Below the pieces are notes generated by a model. That model was not told the DNA's origin, did no database searches, and worked only from the letters and a program-made list of their open reading frames with translations. A program made the position numbers and the translations under genes. Of a stretch of 64,000 bases of DNA, positions 54,167-64,000 are shown piece by piece (within the stretch, counting starts at the first letter, position 1; each line of letters begins with the position of its first letter). Source of the stretch: Mycoplasma sp. 1654_15 (GTDB taxonomy: Bacteria; Bacillota_I; Bacilli_A; Mycoplasmatales; Metamycoplasmataceae); the NCBI RefSeq assembly GCF_012516495.1, contig NZ_CP051214.1, positions 496,001 through 560,000 on the forward strand, read 5' to 3'.

Positions 54167-55801
54167 TTATTTTTTTGCATTTTCTTTTTTTAATTTTTTA
54201 TATTTTAAAGAAGCTTTTAAAAAGGCATCAAATAATGGATGTGGTTTTAAAGGTCTAGCTAGAAATTCTGGATGATATTGAACTCCTAAATAAAAAATGT
54301 GTTTTGGATCTTCACAAGCTTCGATTAGTTCAGATTGTGGATGTTTTGCTGAAAAAATAAATCTTTCATCTTCTAAAACAGGAACAAATTCTTTAACTAC
54401 TTCATATCTATGACGATGTCTTTCTGTGGTTTTGCTTGTTTTGTATATTTTTTCAATTAAAGAATCTTTTTTAAATTCAACTTCAGAAGCACCTAATCTA
54501 AGAGTACCACCTAATTGTAGTTTGTCTCCATCTTTAATATTAAAATCTAAAACATATACTTCATCTTTTTCTGTTGCAAACTCTTTAGAATTTGCATTGA
54601 TAATCCCTTTGTGTCTTGCTTGAGCAACAGTCATAGCTTGCATTCCTAAACAAATACCAAAAGTAGGAATATTATTTTCTTTTGTGAAAGCAGCTGCTTT
54701 TACTTTGTTTTCAAAGCCACGTTTACCAAATCCTGGCAGGATAACAACTCCGTCTGCTTCTTTTAATGTTTCTAAATTCATTGATTCTTTTTTATCAGAA
54801 GTAGTAGTATCTAAAAATTTTAGTTCAATATCTGTTTTATTATATACTCCTGAAATTCTTAAAGCTTCAACGATAGATTTATAAGCATCAACAAATTCTG
54901 TATATTTTCCTAACATCATTATTTTTAAAGTTTCTTCTTTTTTAGAATTATATAACTCTTCAAATTGTTTCCACTTTGTTAAATCAGCCGGTTTTTGTTC
55001 TAATTTAAAGTAATCTAAAATAGACTGAACAACGTGTTTTTCTTCGAAATATAAAGGAATTTCATAGACATTTTTAAGATCTGGTATAGAAACCACATTT
55101 TTGATAGGTAACAATGAAGCTTTTGCTACTTTCATTGCGGTTTCTTTATTTAGTTCTTTGTGAGTTCTTAAAAAAATCATGTTTGGACGAATACCCATAG
55201 CATGTAATTTAGATACAGAAAATTGTGTAGGCTTTGTTTTGAAGTCTTTTGATGTTTCTAAGAAAGGAACATAAGTTAAATGTACATAATAAGAATTTTC
55301 AAAATCGCTTTCATAACCCATTTGTGAAATTGCATATAAAAATAAGTTAGATTCAATATCACCAACAGTTCCACCTATTTCTACTAAAACAAAGTCAGTG
55401 TTGTATTTTTTTTCTATATTTTTTAAGATGTTTATAATTTCATCACTAACGTGTGGGATATACTGCAAAGTCTTTCCGTTGTATAGTCCTTTTCTTTCTT
55501 TTTCAAGGATTTTTGAAATAATTTTTCCACTTGTAAAGTTAGAATCTTTGGAAAGATTTTCATCTGTAAATCTTTCATAATGACCCAAATCTAGGTCAGT
55601 TTCTCCTCCATCTTCAGTAACATAAACCTCTCCATGTTCGTAAGGAGATAAAACTCCAGGATCTACATTTAAATAAGGATCTAATTTGATTATGAAGACA
55701 GAATATCCACGATATTTTAGTAAATTACCTAAAGAAGAAACAACAATTCCTTTTCCAATACCTGATAAAACACCACCGGTTACAAAAATAAACTTAGACA
55801 T
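54167..55801 (-). CDS. pyrG: CTP synthase
   Basis: A 544-residue enzyme making CTP from UTP, ATP and glutamine. Synthase domain: KFIFVTGGVLSGIGKGI (P-loop), LDPYLNVDPGVLSPYEHGEVYVTEDG, EIGGTVGDIES. Glutaminase domain: VILPGFGKRG, catalytic Cys in FGICLGMQ, and the RHRHRYEV and FLGVQYHPEF-type C-terminal His-Glu (GVQYHPEFLARP). ATG 55801 after AAAGGAAATT. Ends 31 bases before the ABC gene, so read-through into that locus is possible. Confidence 0.98.
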   Translation of the reverse strand: MSKFIFVTGGVLSGIGKGIVVSSLGNLLKYRGYSVFIIKLDPYLNVDPGVLSPYEHGEVYVTEDGGETDLDLGHYERFTDENLSKDSNFTSGKIISKILEKERKGLYNGKTLQYIPHVSDEIINILKNIEKKYNTDFVLVEIGGTVGDIESNLFLYAISQMGYESDFENSYYVHLTYVPFLETSKDFKTKPTQFSVSKLHAMGIRPNMIFLRTHKELNKETAMKVAKASLLPIKNVVSIPDLKNVYEIPLYFEEKHVVQSILDYFKLEQKPADLTKWKQFEELYNSKKEETLKIMMLGKYTEFVDAYKSIVEALRISGVYNKTDIELKFLDTTTSDKKESMNLETLKEADGVVILPGFGKRGFENKVKAAAFTKENNIPTFGICLGMQAMTVAQARHKGIINANSKEFATEKDEVYVLDFNIKDGDKLQLGGTLRLGASEVEFKKDSLIEKIYKTSKTTERHRHRYEVVKEFVPVLEDERFIFSAKHPQSELIEACEDPKHIFYLGVQYHPEFLARPLKPHPLFDAFLKASLKYKKLKKENAKK

Positions 55802-55864
55802 AATTTCCTTTATATTCTTTAATGATAATACAATTTTTAATATATTTTAAAATAAAAAAAACAA

Positions 55865-55892
55865 AAAAATAAGAGTATGAGCTCTTATTTTT
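55865..55892 (-). terminator. Terminator of rplK-rplA
   Basis: AAAAATAAGAG / CTCTTATTTTT, loop TATGAG, 16 bases past the rplA stop; A-rich on the plus strand gives a T-run on the minus strand. Confidence 0.85.
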
Positions 55893-55907
55893 AAAAGGGA
55901 TAAATAA

Positions 55908-56600
55908 TTACACTTCTAATTTAATTTTAATAGAAGGTCCCATTGAAGCAGACACAGTAAGGTTTTTAATATATGTACCTTTTACTACGCTTGGTTTTAA
56001 TTTTTTAATTAAATTAATTAATGTTTGAGCATTTTCAGTCAATGCTGTGGTTTCCATAGAAACTTTTCCAATTAAAGAGTGAACAATTCCGTATTTATCA
56101 GCTCTATAATTTGCTTTACCTTTTTTAAGTTCTAAAACAGCTTTATCAGGAGTTGGGGTAACAGTTCCTGTTTTTGGATTAGGCATTAAACCTTTTGGTC
56201 CTAATTTTTTACCATATTTTCCTAAAACTGGCATTAATTTAGGCTCAACTACTATAACATCGAAGTTAAACTGATCGATTTTTAAAGCATGTTCTAATTC
56301 TTGAGTTGTATAAACTAAATCAGCACCTGCTGCTTTTGCTTTTTCAGCTACTTCTGTTGAATCTGTAGCCACTAATACTCTAATTGATTTTCCTGTTCCG
56401 TGAGGTAAAACAACACTTCCTCTCAATTGTTGATCGGCTTTTCTTGTATCTAGATTTAATCTAAAAGCTAAATCTACTGAACCATCAAATTTTGTATAAG
56501 AGGTTTTTTTAACAAGTTCCATCGCTTCTTCTAAAGTATAAAATTTTGTTTTATCTACTAATTTGTTTACTTCAGCTAATTTTTTTCCTATTTTTTTCAT
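55908..56600 (-). CDS. rplA: 50S ribosomal protein L1
   Basis: A 230-residue protein: KFDGSVDLAFRLNLDTRKADQQLRGSVVLPHGTGK, LMPVLGKYGKKLGPKGLMPNP with GTVTPTPDKAV, and MGPSIKIKLEV at the end. Its start codon overlaps the rplK stop by one base (TAATG). L1 is the usual repressor of this operon. Confidence 0.99.
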   Translation of the reverse strand: MKKIGKKLAEVNKLVDKTKFYTLEEAMELVKKTSYTKFDGSVDLAFRLNLDTRKADQQLRGSVVLPHGTGKSIRVLVATDSTEVAEKAKAAGADLVYTTQELEHALKIDQFNFDVIVVEPKLMPVLGKYGKKLGPKGLMPNPKTGTVTPTPDKAVLELKKGKANYRADKYGIVHSLIGKVSMETTALTENAQTLINLIKKLKPSVVKGTYIKNLTVSASMGPSIKIKLEV

Positions 56601-57052
56601 TATTTAGCCTCTTTCTGTTGTTTTACAAATTCTTCTCAACCTTCAACTTCAACACCCATTTGTTTTGCTGTTCCATAAATTGTAAACATAGCTTTTTCAA
56701 GACTTTTTGTATTTAAATCTACTAATTTGTATTGTGCAATTTCTTTTAATTGTTCTAAAGTTATTTTTGCAACTTTGGTTGTTTTTGAATTTGAAGAACC
56801 TGATTCAATTTTAGCTAGTTGCTTGATTTTGTAAGAAGCAGGTGAAGTAAATAGTTTAAAATCAAAACTTTTGTCTTTATAAATTGTAATTGCAACTGGA
56901 ACTGGTTCGCTACCTCTGTCTCTTGTTGCGTCATTGAATTGTCTTGTAAATTCTGGCATAACAATACCTAATCCAGCTAAAGCAGGACCTGGTTTTGCTT
57001 GACCAGCGTTAAATTGTAATTTAGCAATTCTAACTATTTCTTTTTTTGCCAT
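56600..57052 (-). CDS. rplK: 50S ribosomal protein L11
   Basis: A 150-residue protein: [72 protein letters not shown] Trp follows and the reading continues to a short Gln/Lys tail ([11 protein letters not shown]). Start chosen at 57052 (MAKKEIV) because AAAGG lies 8-9 bases ahead; the ATG at 57061 would overlap that site. Confidence 0.98.
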
Positions 57053-57074
57053 TTCGAGCATCCTTTCATAAGTT

Positions 57075-57112
57075 CTCTTGGTGGTACTATCGAATTTTTT
57101 CTTCCACTAGAG
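57075..57112 (-). promoter_or_regulatory. Structured leader of rplK, candidate L1-binding site
   Basis: On the minus strand CTCTAGTGG (57104-57112) can pair with CCACCAAGAG (57075-57084) as two short stems round an asymmetric internal loop. It lies in the predicted leader of about 80 nt between promoter and rplK start. L1 autoregulation of this operon is general knowledge; that this is the site is a guess. Confidence 0.35.
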
Positions 57113-57129
57113 GCAATAAATGCTTTTAA

Positions 57130-57158
57130 ATAATACCACAAACTTACAAAATTGATAA
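57130..57158 (-). promoter_or_regulatory. Promoter of rplK-rplA
   Basis: Minus strand TTATCA (57153-57158), 17-bp spacer, TATTAT (57130-57135), in the context TGTGGTATTATTTA shared with the tRNA-Arg promoter. Confidence 0.55.
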
Positions 57159-57192
57159 AAAAAATAAATTAATTTCATATAGTTGTTAGTGT

Positions 57193-57221
57193 TTTTCAAA
57201 TAGGCTTGTTTGTAGTATAAT
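57193..57221 (+). promoter_or_regulatory. Promoter of asnS
   Basis: TTTTCA (57193-57198), 17-bp spacer, TATAAT (57216-57221), 46 bases ahead of the asnS start. Confidence 0.5.
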
Positions 57222-57267
57222 TTTATTTAATTAAATTTAGAGAAAAACAACATTTTTGGAGTTTAAA

Positions 57268-58608
57268 ATGAACATAAAGCAATTATTAAAAACTGCTAAA
57301 AAACACAACGAACAAACTGTCGAAATTAAAGGTTGAGTTACCAACTTAAGAGGTAATGCCAAAATTAAATTTTTAGAAATTAATGATGGAACAACACTAG
57401 AAAATTTACAGTTAGTTTTTAAAAATGATAAGGAATTTATAGACAAAATTGAAACATTGAGTTTAGGAGCTGCGATTCAAGTAAAAGGGGTTTTTGTACA
57501 TACACCAGAAGCAAAACAAAAAGGTGAACTCATTGGTTCAAAACTTGAAATTTTAGCTCACTCAGATTCTGATTTTCCTATACAAAATCAAGAAATGTCT
57601 ACTGAGTACTTAAGAAGTATTCCTCACATAAGACACAGAACCAAATTATTTAGAGCTGTGATGAGAATTAGATCAACTCTTGCTTTTGAAATTCATGAAT
57701 ATTTTAGAAAACATGATTTTCTTTATCTTTCTTCACCTATTATTACTTCTAACGATGGAGAAGGAGCAGGTGAAGCTTTTGTTGTTGATAATGAAGAAAA
57801 AGACTTCTTTAACAAAAAAGCAACTTTAGGTGTAACTGGACAATTACATGCAGAATCTTATGCTCTTGGATTTCAAAAAGTTTATACTTTTGCGCCAACA
57901 TTTAGAGCTGAAAAATCAAACACAAAAAAACACGCTGCTGAATTTTGGATGATTGAACCTGAAGTTTCTTTTTACAAACTAAAAGATATTATTAACCTAG
58001 GAGATTCTCTTCTAAAAACTGTAATTAAAAACACTATTAAAAAACATCCTGTGGAATTCGAATATTTCCAAAAAAATATTGATAAAAACTTAGTAAAAAA
58101 ATTAAAACAATTTTATAACAACAAATTAACTACTTTAGAATACAGACAAGCTATTGAAATTTTGAAGAAAAATAAAGCAAAATTTGAAAACCAAGATATA
58201 GAATTTGGTACTGATCTAAAAACTGAACATGAAAGATTTTTAGCTGAAGAAGTAGTAAAAGGTCCTGTTGCGATTATAAACTATCCAAAGGATATTAAAG
58301 CCTTTTATATGCACCAAAACGAAGATGGACAAACAGTAGCTGCATTTGACTTACTTGTGCCAGGTATTGGTGAATTAATAGGTGGATCACAAAGAGAAGT
58401 AAGATACAAAAAATTACTTCAAAGATTAAAAGAATTAAATATGGAGCAAGAAGACTTGCAATGATATTTAGATCTTAGAAAATTCGGAAATTTTTCTTCT
58501 GCTGGATTTGGTTTAGGATTTGAACGTTTAATTATGTATGTAACTGGTATTGAAAACATAAGAGACTCAATTCCTTTCCCAAGAACAAACAAAAATTTAA
58601 TGATGTAA
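57268..58608 (+). CDS. asnS: Asparaginyl-tRNA synthetase
   Basis: A 446-residue class IIb synthetase: OB-fold anticodon domain ([24 protein letters not shown]), motif 1 around [18 protein letters not shown], motif 2 [25 protein letters not shown], motif 3 [17 protein letters not shown]. The His-Ala-Ala-Glu-Phe in motif 2 is the AsnRS rather than AspRS form. TTGGAG precedes the ATG. First gene of a row continuing to the window end with tiny gaps. Confidence 0.98.
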
Positions 58609-58611
58609 TTT

Positions 58612-59607
58612 ATGATGCTTTCCATTCTTTTACCTATTTATAACAAAAGCGAAAATTTAGAACTTATTTTAAATAAATTTTTAAATCAAACTAATAAAGA
58701 TTTTGAACTTATTTTAAGTCTAAATTCTCCTTCAGAAAAACAACTAAATATTGTCCAAAATACTATAAAATCCTTCAAAAATAAAGTAATTGTTGTAATA
58801 AATGATAAAAATAAAATTCTTTCTGAAGAAATCATTGATATGGTAAATATTTCTTCTGGTGAATACTTTATTTATTGTTCAGAGTTTTTAGATTTTGAAG
58901 CAAATTTTGTCGAAATATTCTTAAAGTACAAACAAAAATTTAATACTGATGTTATTGAATTTACTCCTAAATTAGAATCTTATTTTTCTTGATCACCTAA
59001 AAACAGGATTAAGAAAAATAAAGTTTTTAAATCAGAAGAATTATCTAAAGTAATTGCTTATTCTTTTCCTTTGTTTTTTAATAAATTCTTTAAAAAAGAA
59101 GTATTTTTAAATATTTCAAAAAACATAAGCATCAAAACCAATAACTCTAAATTTTTACTAAATTTAGTTTACAAAATGTTATTAAACATTGACTCATATG
59201 TTTTTTTAGATCAAAAGTTTTTTGTTGTTAAAGATGTTTATATTGAGAAAATTAGTTTTTATACTTTAAACAGAAATTGAAGCGAAATTTTTGAATATAT
59301 GCTTCAAAATAGAAGAAACTTTACTAACGAAATTCTATATGCAAAGATGTATTTTTTTGAATTATTTATCCCTAGCCTATTTGGACTTCATAAACAAAGA
59401 TTATTCAAAAAAATTAAAAAAATTCTTTGAAAAGAATCTCAAATTGATTTACTTATTGAAAAGTATGCTAAATTTTTAAAAAAATTACGTGATATTGAAT
59501 TTAACAAAAGCACAAATAATTATTTATTTGAAAACACAGAAGAAGCTGAGTTAATAAAATTAAATTTAAACAAGGATAAATGAAAAGAAATTCATAAAAA
59601 ACTATAA
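58612..59607 (+). CDS. Family 2 glycosyltransferase-like protein
   Basis: 331 residues. N-terminal GT-A start MLSILLPIYNKSENLELILNKF and a conserved LNQTNKDFELIL / INDKNK pattern, with GEYFIYCSEFLDFE in place of the usual DxD (SEFLD). Beyond residue 130 it is divergent and helical. It could add sugars to lipids or capsule, or be inactive. The start at 58612 or 58615 (MM) cannot be separated; 3 bases after asnS. The stop overlaps the next start (TAATG). Confidence 0.75.
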
Positions 59608-60311
59608 TGCAAACAGATAATAAAATAGCAAATTTTTGAATCAGGTTTTTAAGCGGTATTATCGACTTAATTACTATTTTCATTTTTATTATTGCTATCT
59701 CATTTGCTGTTTTCACAACAGATAATGTGAAAGAAGAACTAATTACTTGAAAATATTATCTGTGGTATTTTTTAGTTATTGTTTTAATTTTTTTATTAAA
59801 AATTATTATTCCTATTTTTAACCACAATCAAAGTATAGGTCAAAAATTGTGCAAAATCAAGGTTGTTTTTCTTGAACCTCCAATAACTTTTAAACAAAAA
59901 ATAATTTCACAAATTAAAAAAGAAGCATTTACTTCATTAAACTGAATTGTATTATTTTTGATATCTGCTTGTTGTTTGATTCCTCAAGTAGCTGAAAAAT
60001 TAATAAAATCAAATAACTCAAATGTACAAATTAAACTTACTGACTCAGATTACTGAAACTGGTGAGAACAATTCTTGATATCCATACCTATTTTATTTTC
60101 AAATATTAATACCCTAATTAGCTTTGTTTTAATAATCTCCATAGCAAGAAAATCTAAAGTTGGATTAAATGATTTATATTCTAAATCAAGAACAGTTTGA
60201 AAATACAAAAAAGAAAAAAAAGAAGATCAAATAATCTACAAAATTGAACCTGAAAAAATTATCTTTAAAAAACTTATATGAATGGAAAGTGAAAAAAATG
60301 AAATCAGATAA
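59607..60311 (+). CDS. RDD-family membrane protein
   Basis: 234 residues. N-terminal RDD signature IANFWIRFLSGIIDLITIF (Arg and Asp in the first helix), then helices YYLWYFLVIVLIFLLKIII, WIVLFLISACCLIPQ and FLISIPILFSNINTLISFVLIISIARK, with NHNQSIGQKLCKIKVV, the second RDD block. The C-terminal tail is charged. Function of the family is unclear (ion exchange has been proposed). Overlaps pcrA by 14 nt. Confidence 0.85.
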
Positions 60312-62553
60312 ATATTCTCAATTAAAAAATGACATTCTTGTTGGTCTAAATACTAATCAAAAAGCGGCTGTGCTTGAAAACTCGCAACATCTGAGGATTA
60401 TAGCAGGTGCAGGAACTGGTAAAACGAGTGTTTTAACTAAAAAAATTGCGTATTTAATTGCTTCTAAAAAGACAATTTCAAAAAGAATTTTAGCTCTTAC
60501 CTTCACAAACAAAGCAGCTAACGAAATGAAAGAAAGAGTTAAAAATCTAATAGGTTTAGAAGCTAATGAAACCAAAATTTTTACTTTCCACTCATTGTGT
60601 AATTTAATTTTAAAAATAGAAGCTAAAGAATTTCAGAAGATAAAAGACTTTGAAAATTTAGACAAAAACTTCAATATTATTGATGACAAAGATCAAAAAA
60701 AGATTTTAAAAGATGTCTATGAAAAGCTTCAATATTCTTTAACAAATGAAGAAATTCCTAACTTTAGAAAAGCAATAGATTTTATAAGTTATGTAAAAAA
60801 TAAAGAGCTAACTTTTGAACAAATTAGTTCTAGTGCTCAAAACTCTACAGAAAAAAAATTAGTAAAAATTTACAAAAATTATACTTTTTATATGAATAAA
60901 GCTAATGTTGTAGATTTTGATGATTTACAAATTTTTGTAAAAACATTATTTTTAAAAATACCTGAAGTAGCTAAAAAATGATCTTCTTTTTTTGACTATA
61001 TTTTAGTAGATGAATTCCAAGATACATCTTCAATTCAATATGAAATCGTAAAACTTTTAGTATCTAAAAAAACAAAATTAATTGTCGTGGGAGATCCAGA
61101 TCAAACCATTTATTCGTGAAGAGGGGCTGATGTTAATTTAATTTTAAATCTTGAAAAAGATTTTCCTAAGTTAATCTCTATTACATTGGATAAAAATTAC
61201 AGATCTCATCAAATAATTTTAGATGCTGCAAATTCACTAATCGCAAATAACAAAAACAGGATTAAAAAGAATTTAATTTCTAGTAAAGAAACAGAAGGAA
61301 TTGAAATAAAATTTTTCGATGCTTCAAATCAAGCTATGGAATTTTCTTGAATAATCAGCGAAATAAATGATCTAAAAAAGAACAAAGTACAACTTAAAAA
61401 CATCGCAATTTTATACAGACAACATTTTTATGCAAAACATCTAGAAGATGAACTTTTTAAAGAAAATATACCTTATAAAATAGTAGGAAATACTTCATTT
61501 AATTCCAAAAAAGAAATAAGAGATGCTATTAACTTTTTAAGAGTAATAAATGATGGTAATGTTGTTGCATTTAGTCAAATAATTAATATTCCTTCTAAAA
61601 AAATTGGTCCAACTATTTTGAATAAATTAAACTCATTAGCTGAAGCATCTAATAAAAATTTATTTGACTTTTTAATGGATTTTTATAGTAAAAATTCAAA
61701 ATCTAAGCGAGAACAAGAAATAAAAATACCACTTGCTAAAGAAAATCAAAAAAAACTAATTGCACTTTTATCTTACATAAAAGCATTTCGTCCTTTATTT
61801 GAAGAAAAAGAACAAAAATTTGATATTTTATTAAAGAATTTTTTAGAAAAAATTGATTATTTTAGTGCTTATAAACACGAGACTGGAGAGAAAAAAGAAG
61901 CTCAAGAAGTACTAGAAAAATTCTATGCATCATTACGAATTTGGCAAAAACATAATACAAACAAAACATTAAGAGAATATTTAGACGATAGCGTGTTATC
62001 TTCAGATCTTGATAATGACTATGAAACAAATACTTCAATTTCCTTAATGACAATTCATGCAGCTAAAGGACTTGAGTTTCAAAATGTGTTTTTAATTGGT
62101 ATGTCAGAAGGAATTTTTCCTACTAAAAAAACTTTAGAAAGCTATGATAATGATTTGCTTGAAGAAGAAAGAAGATTAGCTTTTGTAGCTGTTACAAGGG
62201 CTAAAGAAAGACTTTTTATTTCATATTCAAGATCGAATTTTCTTTCTGCTAGCAAAATAAACAACTATAAATCAACTCCAATTAGTACTTTTGTTTCTGA
62301 AATGAAGCTAAAATCTGAACAAATTTTAAGTTTTAGTAGAATTACAGCTAAAGGTGATTTAAATTACACAAAGAGTGAAAGCACAACTTTTTATCAAGGA
62401 GATTTAGTTAATCACATTAAATTCGGACAAGGAATTGTTTTAAATGTTGAAAGCGAAACAATTGATGTAGAATTTTTTAACTTAGAAAGTAATCAAAAAA
62501 TTAGAACTATATTAAAAAATCATAAATCTATTGAAAAAATTGAAAAATCATAG
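60298..62553 (+). CDS. pcrA: ATP-dependent DNA helicase, UvrD/PcrA/Rep family
   Basis: A 751-residue SF1A helicase. Q motif [10 protein letters not shown], Walker [115 protein letters not shown]-terminal beta domain ([20 protein letters not shown]) as in PcrA/UvrD. ATG 60298 chosen over TTG 60244, because GGAAAGTG lies 8 bases ahead and MKSDKYSQ is the natural N terminus. Role in repair and replication-fork restart. Confidence 0.96.
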
Positions 62554-62561
62554 GCTAAAAT

Positions 62562-64000
62562 ATGTCCACAGAATGAATATATGTAATAATAGTTGTTTTC
62601 ATCTTAGTTATTGTTGTATTATTGCTTCTTTCCTTGTATTTTTTTAAGAAAATTCAAACTAATTCTTTCTTCTTAATTCCTTTTGTTTATGATGAAAAAA
62701 AAGCAAGAATCAAGATAAAAGATGCATATTTTTTAGAGTATTCGAAATTTCTTTCAAAAAACGGTCCATTAATTTTTGGTGACTGAGTTTTGTTTAGTGA
62801 TTTTATAAAATTATTCGGAAGTAAAAACACTCAAACTTTAAAAGAAGCGTTTTCAAAATGAAATAATTTTAATACAAGCTTTTCTCTTGAATTTTCACAA
62901 AAACACGATAAAACTAATCAATCACAAAACTATAAATTACATTTTGAAGATACAACTAATGAAGAAAATAAAGAGAAAAATTTTATTTTAACTTCTATTA
63001 TCCAAAACAATATTTTTGATTATTTTTTTATCAAAAAGTTTAAACAAAACAAGCAAAAAAATATGATTAAAAATGATTTTGTATTTGACTCTAACACTAA
63101 AAACAATATTGTTTTTTTAAACTTTAAACTTAAAAAGAATTTAACACAACAAGAAGAAAAAGAAGCACTTTTTGAACAAATTTACTGACCTAATATCTTT
63201 ATATTAAAAAATTTAAAATGCTTGATATTTAAAAAAGATATTCTTACTTTACAACTTGAGTTTTCTGCTAAAAAGTCATTTCAAAAATATATTAAAAAGC
63301 TTTTTGCTTTATTTTTGAAGAATAAATACAAATTTTTTTACAATTATATTTCAGCATTTGTTGCTAAAAGTCGCGAAGATTTAAAGTATTTAAACACTAA
63401 AATTAATTATTCTTTTCAAGAAATAGAAAAAAGTTCAAAAAATACTTTATTTTTAGATATGAAAGAGTTTCAACAAAAACTTCAAGACAATGATTTTTCT
63501 TTATTAGAGCATCAAAATGAAGAAAAAATGCTACTAAATTTTGAAAAAATAAAAATAAATAATTTTAATACTTATAAAAATTTAGAACACAAAGTTGTTG
63601 ATCAAAAAATTTATACATTTTCATATTCAGATTCTAAAGTAACCAAATTTGAAAAAGAACTTCTTACTTATAATTCTTACTTAGAACAATTCCATCATGA
63701 AGAAAATCCATATATTTTACTTCTTGATCAGCAAATGTTTATTTATCTTCTTAATAAAGTAAAAATCAATCCAAAATTAAAATATTTAATCAATGTTGAA
63801 GACTTTACAAACTTAAAACAATTTATTTTAGAATATAGAAATCAAAAACATGAACTATCTGAAAATCTAAATATTGGTTTTGTCTTAAATGAAATAGATT
63901 CTATTGATTTTTTAAATATTTCTATTTTAAAACCTATATTTATCTTTTTAAATAAAGAAAAATTTAAACAACTTGATAATTCTAAAATTAATATTCTTGT
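62562..64000 (+). CDS. Membrane-anchored protein, unknown (3' end beyond the window)
   Basis: At least 479 residues visible, open at the right edge. One N-terminal membrane helix (VIIVVFILVIVVLLLLSLYFF) then a large soluble region with many Phe, Asn and Lys. Near the end, NPYILLLDQQMFIYLLNK, YLINVEDFTNLKQF and NIGFVLNEIDSIDFLNISIL faintly recall the order of strands in a degenerate EAL-type domain; this is a weak impression only. ATG 62562, eight bases after pcrA. Confidence 0.65.

Noticed and set aside
62562-64000. Calling the last gene an EAL-domain c-di-GMP enzyme
   Set aside because: The catalytic EAL, NE and DD residues are not visible; the likeness is only in the order of hydrophobic strands, and the gene is incomplete.

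Overview
The window is a slice of an AT-rich mollicute chromosome. UGA is read as tryptophan in almost every gene, lipoproteins have mycoplasma-type lipoboxes, and several families are typical of the M. hominis/synoviae/pulmonis group (Mycoplasmopsis or Metamycoplasma-like): DUF31 'MIP-like' serine proteases, P68/P80-type lipoproteins, a fused NadD-YqeK and an IS3 element. The species is not identified. All coordinates assume genetic code 4, so many genes run through TGA codons.

Layout. 1-5545: housekeeping (tlyA end, sufS-sufU, rluB, engB, then the pta-ackA acetate/ATP pathway on the minus strand). 5679-13180: tRNA-Arg, two tandem DUF31 protease lipoproteins, a HAD phosphatase, nadD-yqeK and an MTA/SAH nucleosidase, closed by a strong terminator. 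13184-20300 (minus): a membrane protein and a 1859-residue SGNH-hydrolase surface protein whose long tail seems built from diverged modules of about 215 residues. 20301-20755: noncoding, with a candidate small RNA. 20756-26030: rsmE, rpsP-trmD-rplS, topA, a membrane protein, pgsA. 26051-27621: a decayed IS3-family element inserted in the pgsA terminator. 27698-31416: tRNA-Leu, a third DUF31 protease and an alpha/beta hydrolase.

31446-35887 is the most distinctive metabolic locus: a luciferase-like flavin enzyme, a GcvH-like lipoyl carrier, a class M sirtuin (SirTM, with Gln in place of the catalytic His), a lipoate ligase and an Old-Yellow-Enzyme-like protein. It matches the known lipoylation/ADP-ribosylation operon, but the macrodomain gene is missing. 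An amidohydrolase converges on it. 37543-41496 holds two paralogous lipoproteins; the second has a perfect terminator-like hairpin inside its signal-peptide codons.

41615-47931 (minus): a small membrane protein broken at an A8 tract, then a Type I restriction-modification operon hsdM-hsdS-hsdR. hsdM is out of frame at a G9 tract. hsdR is out of frame at an A9 tract and also has an early stop codon. This looks like a phase-variable or decaying system, OFF as read.

48025-54135 (minus): two ABC half-transporters flank a two-helix membrane protein and two paralogous membrane-anchored coiled-coil proteins. An almost identical 83-bp block (terminator plus a promoter-like element holding (TA)8) lies ahead of each coiled-coil gene. 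I recognise no described system with this layout. 54167-64000: pyrG, rplK-rplA with a structured leader, then asnS, a glycosyltransferase, an RDD protein, pcrA/uvrD and the start of a membrane-anchored protein running off the window. No rRNA and no CRISPR array were seen.
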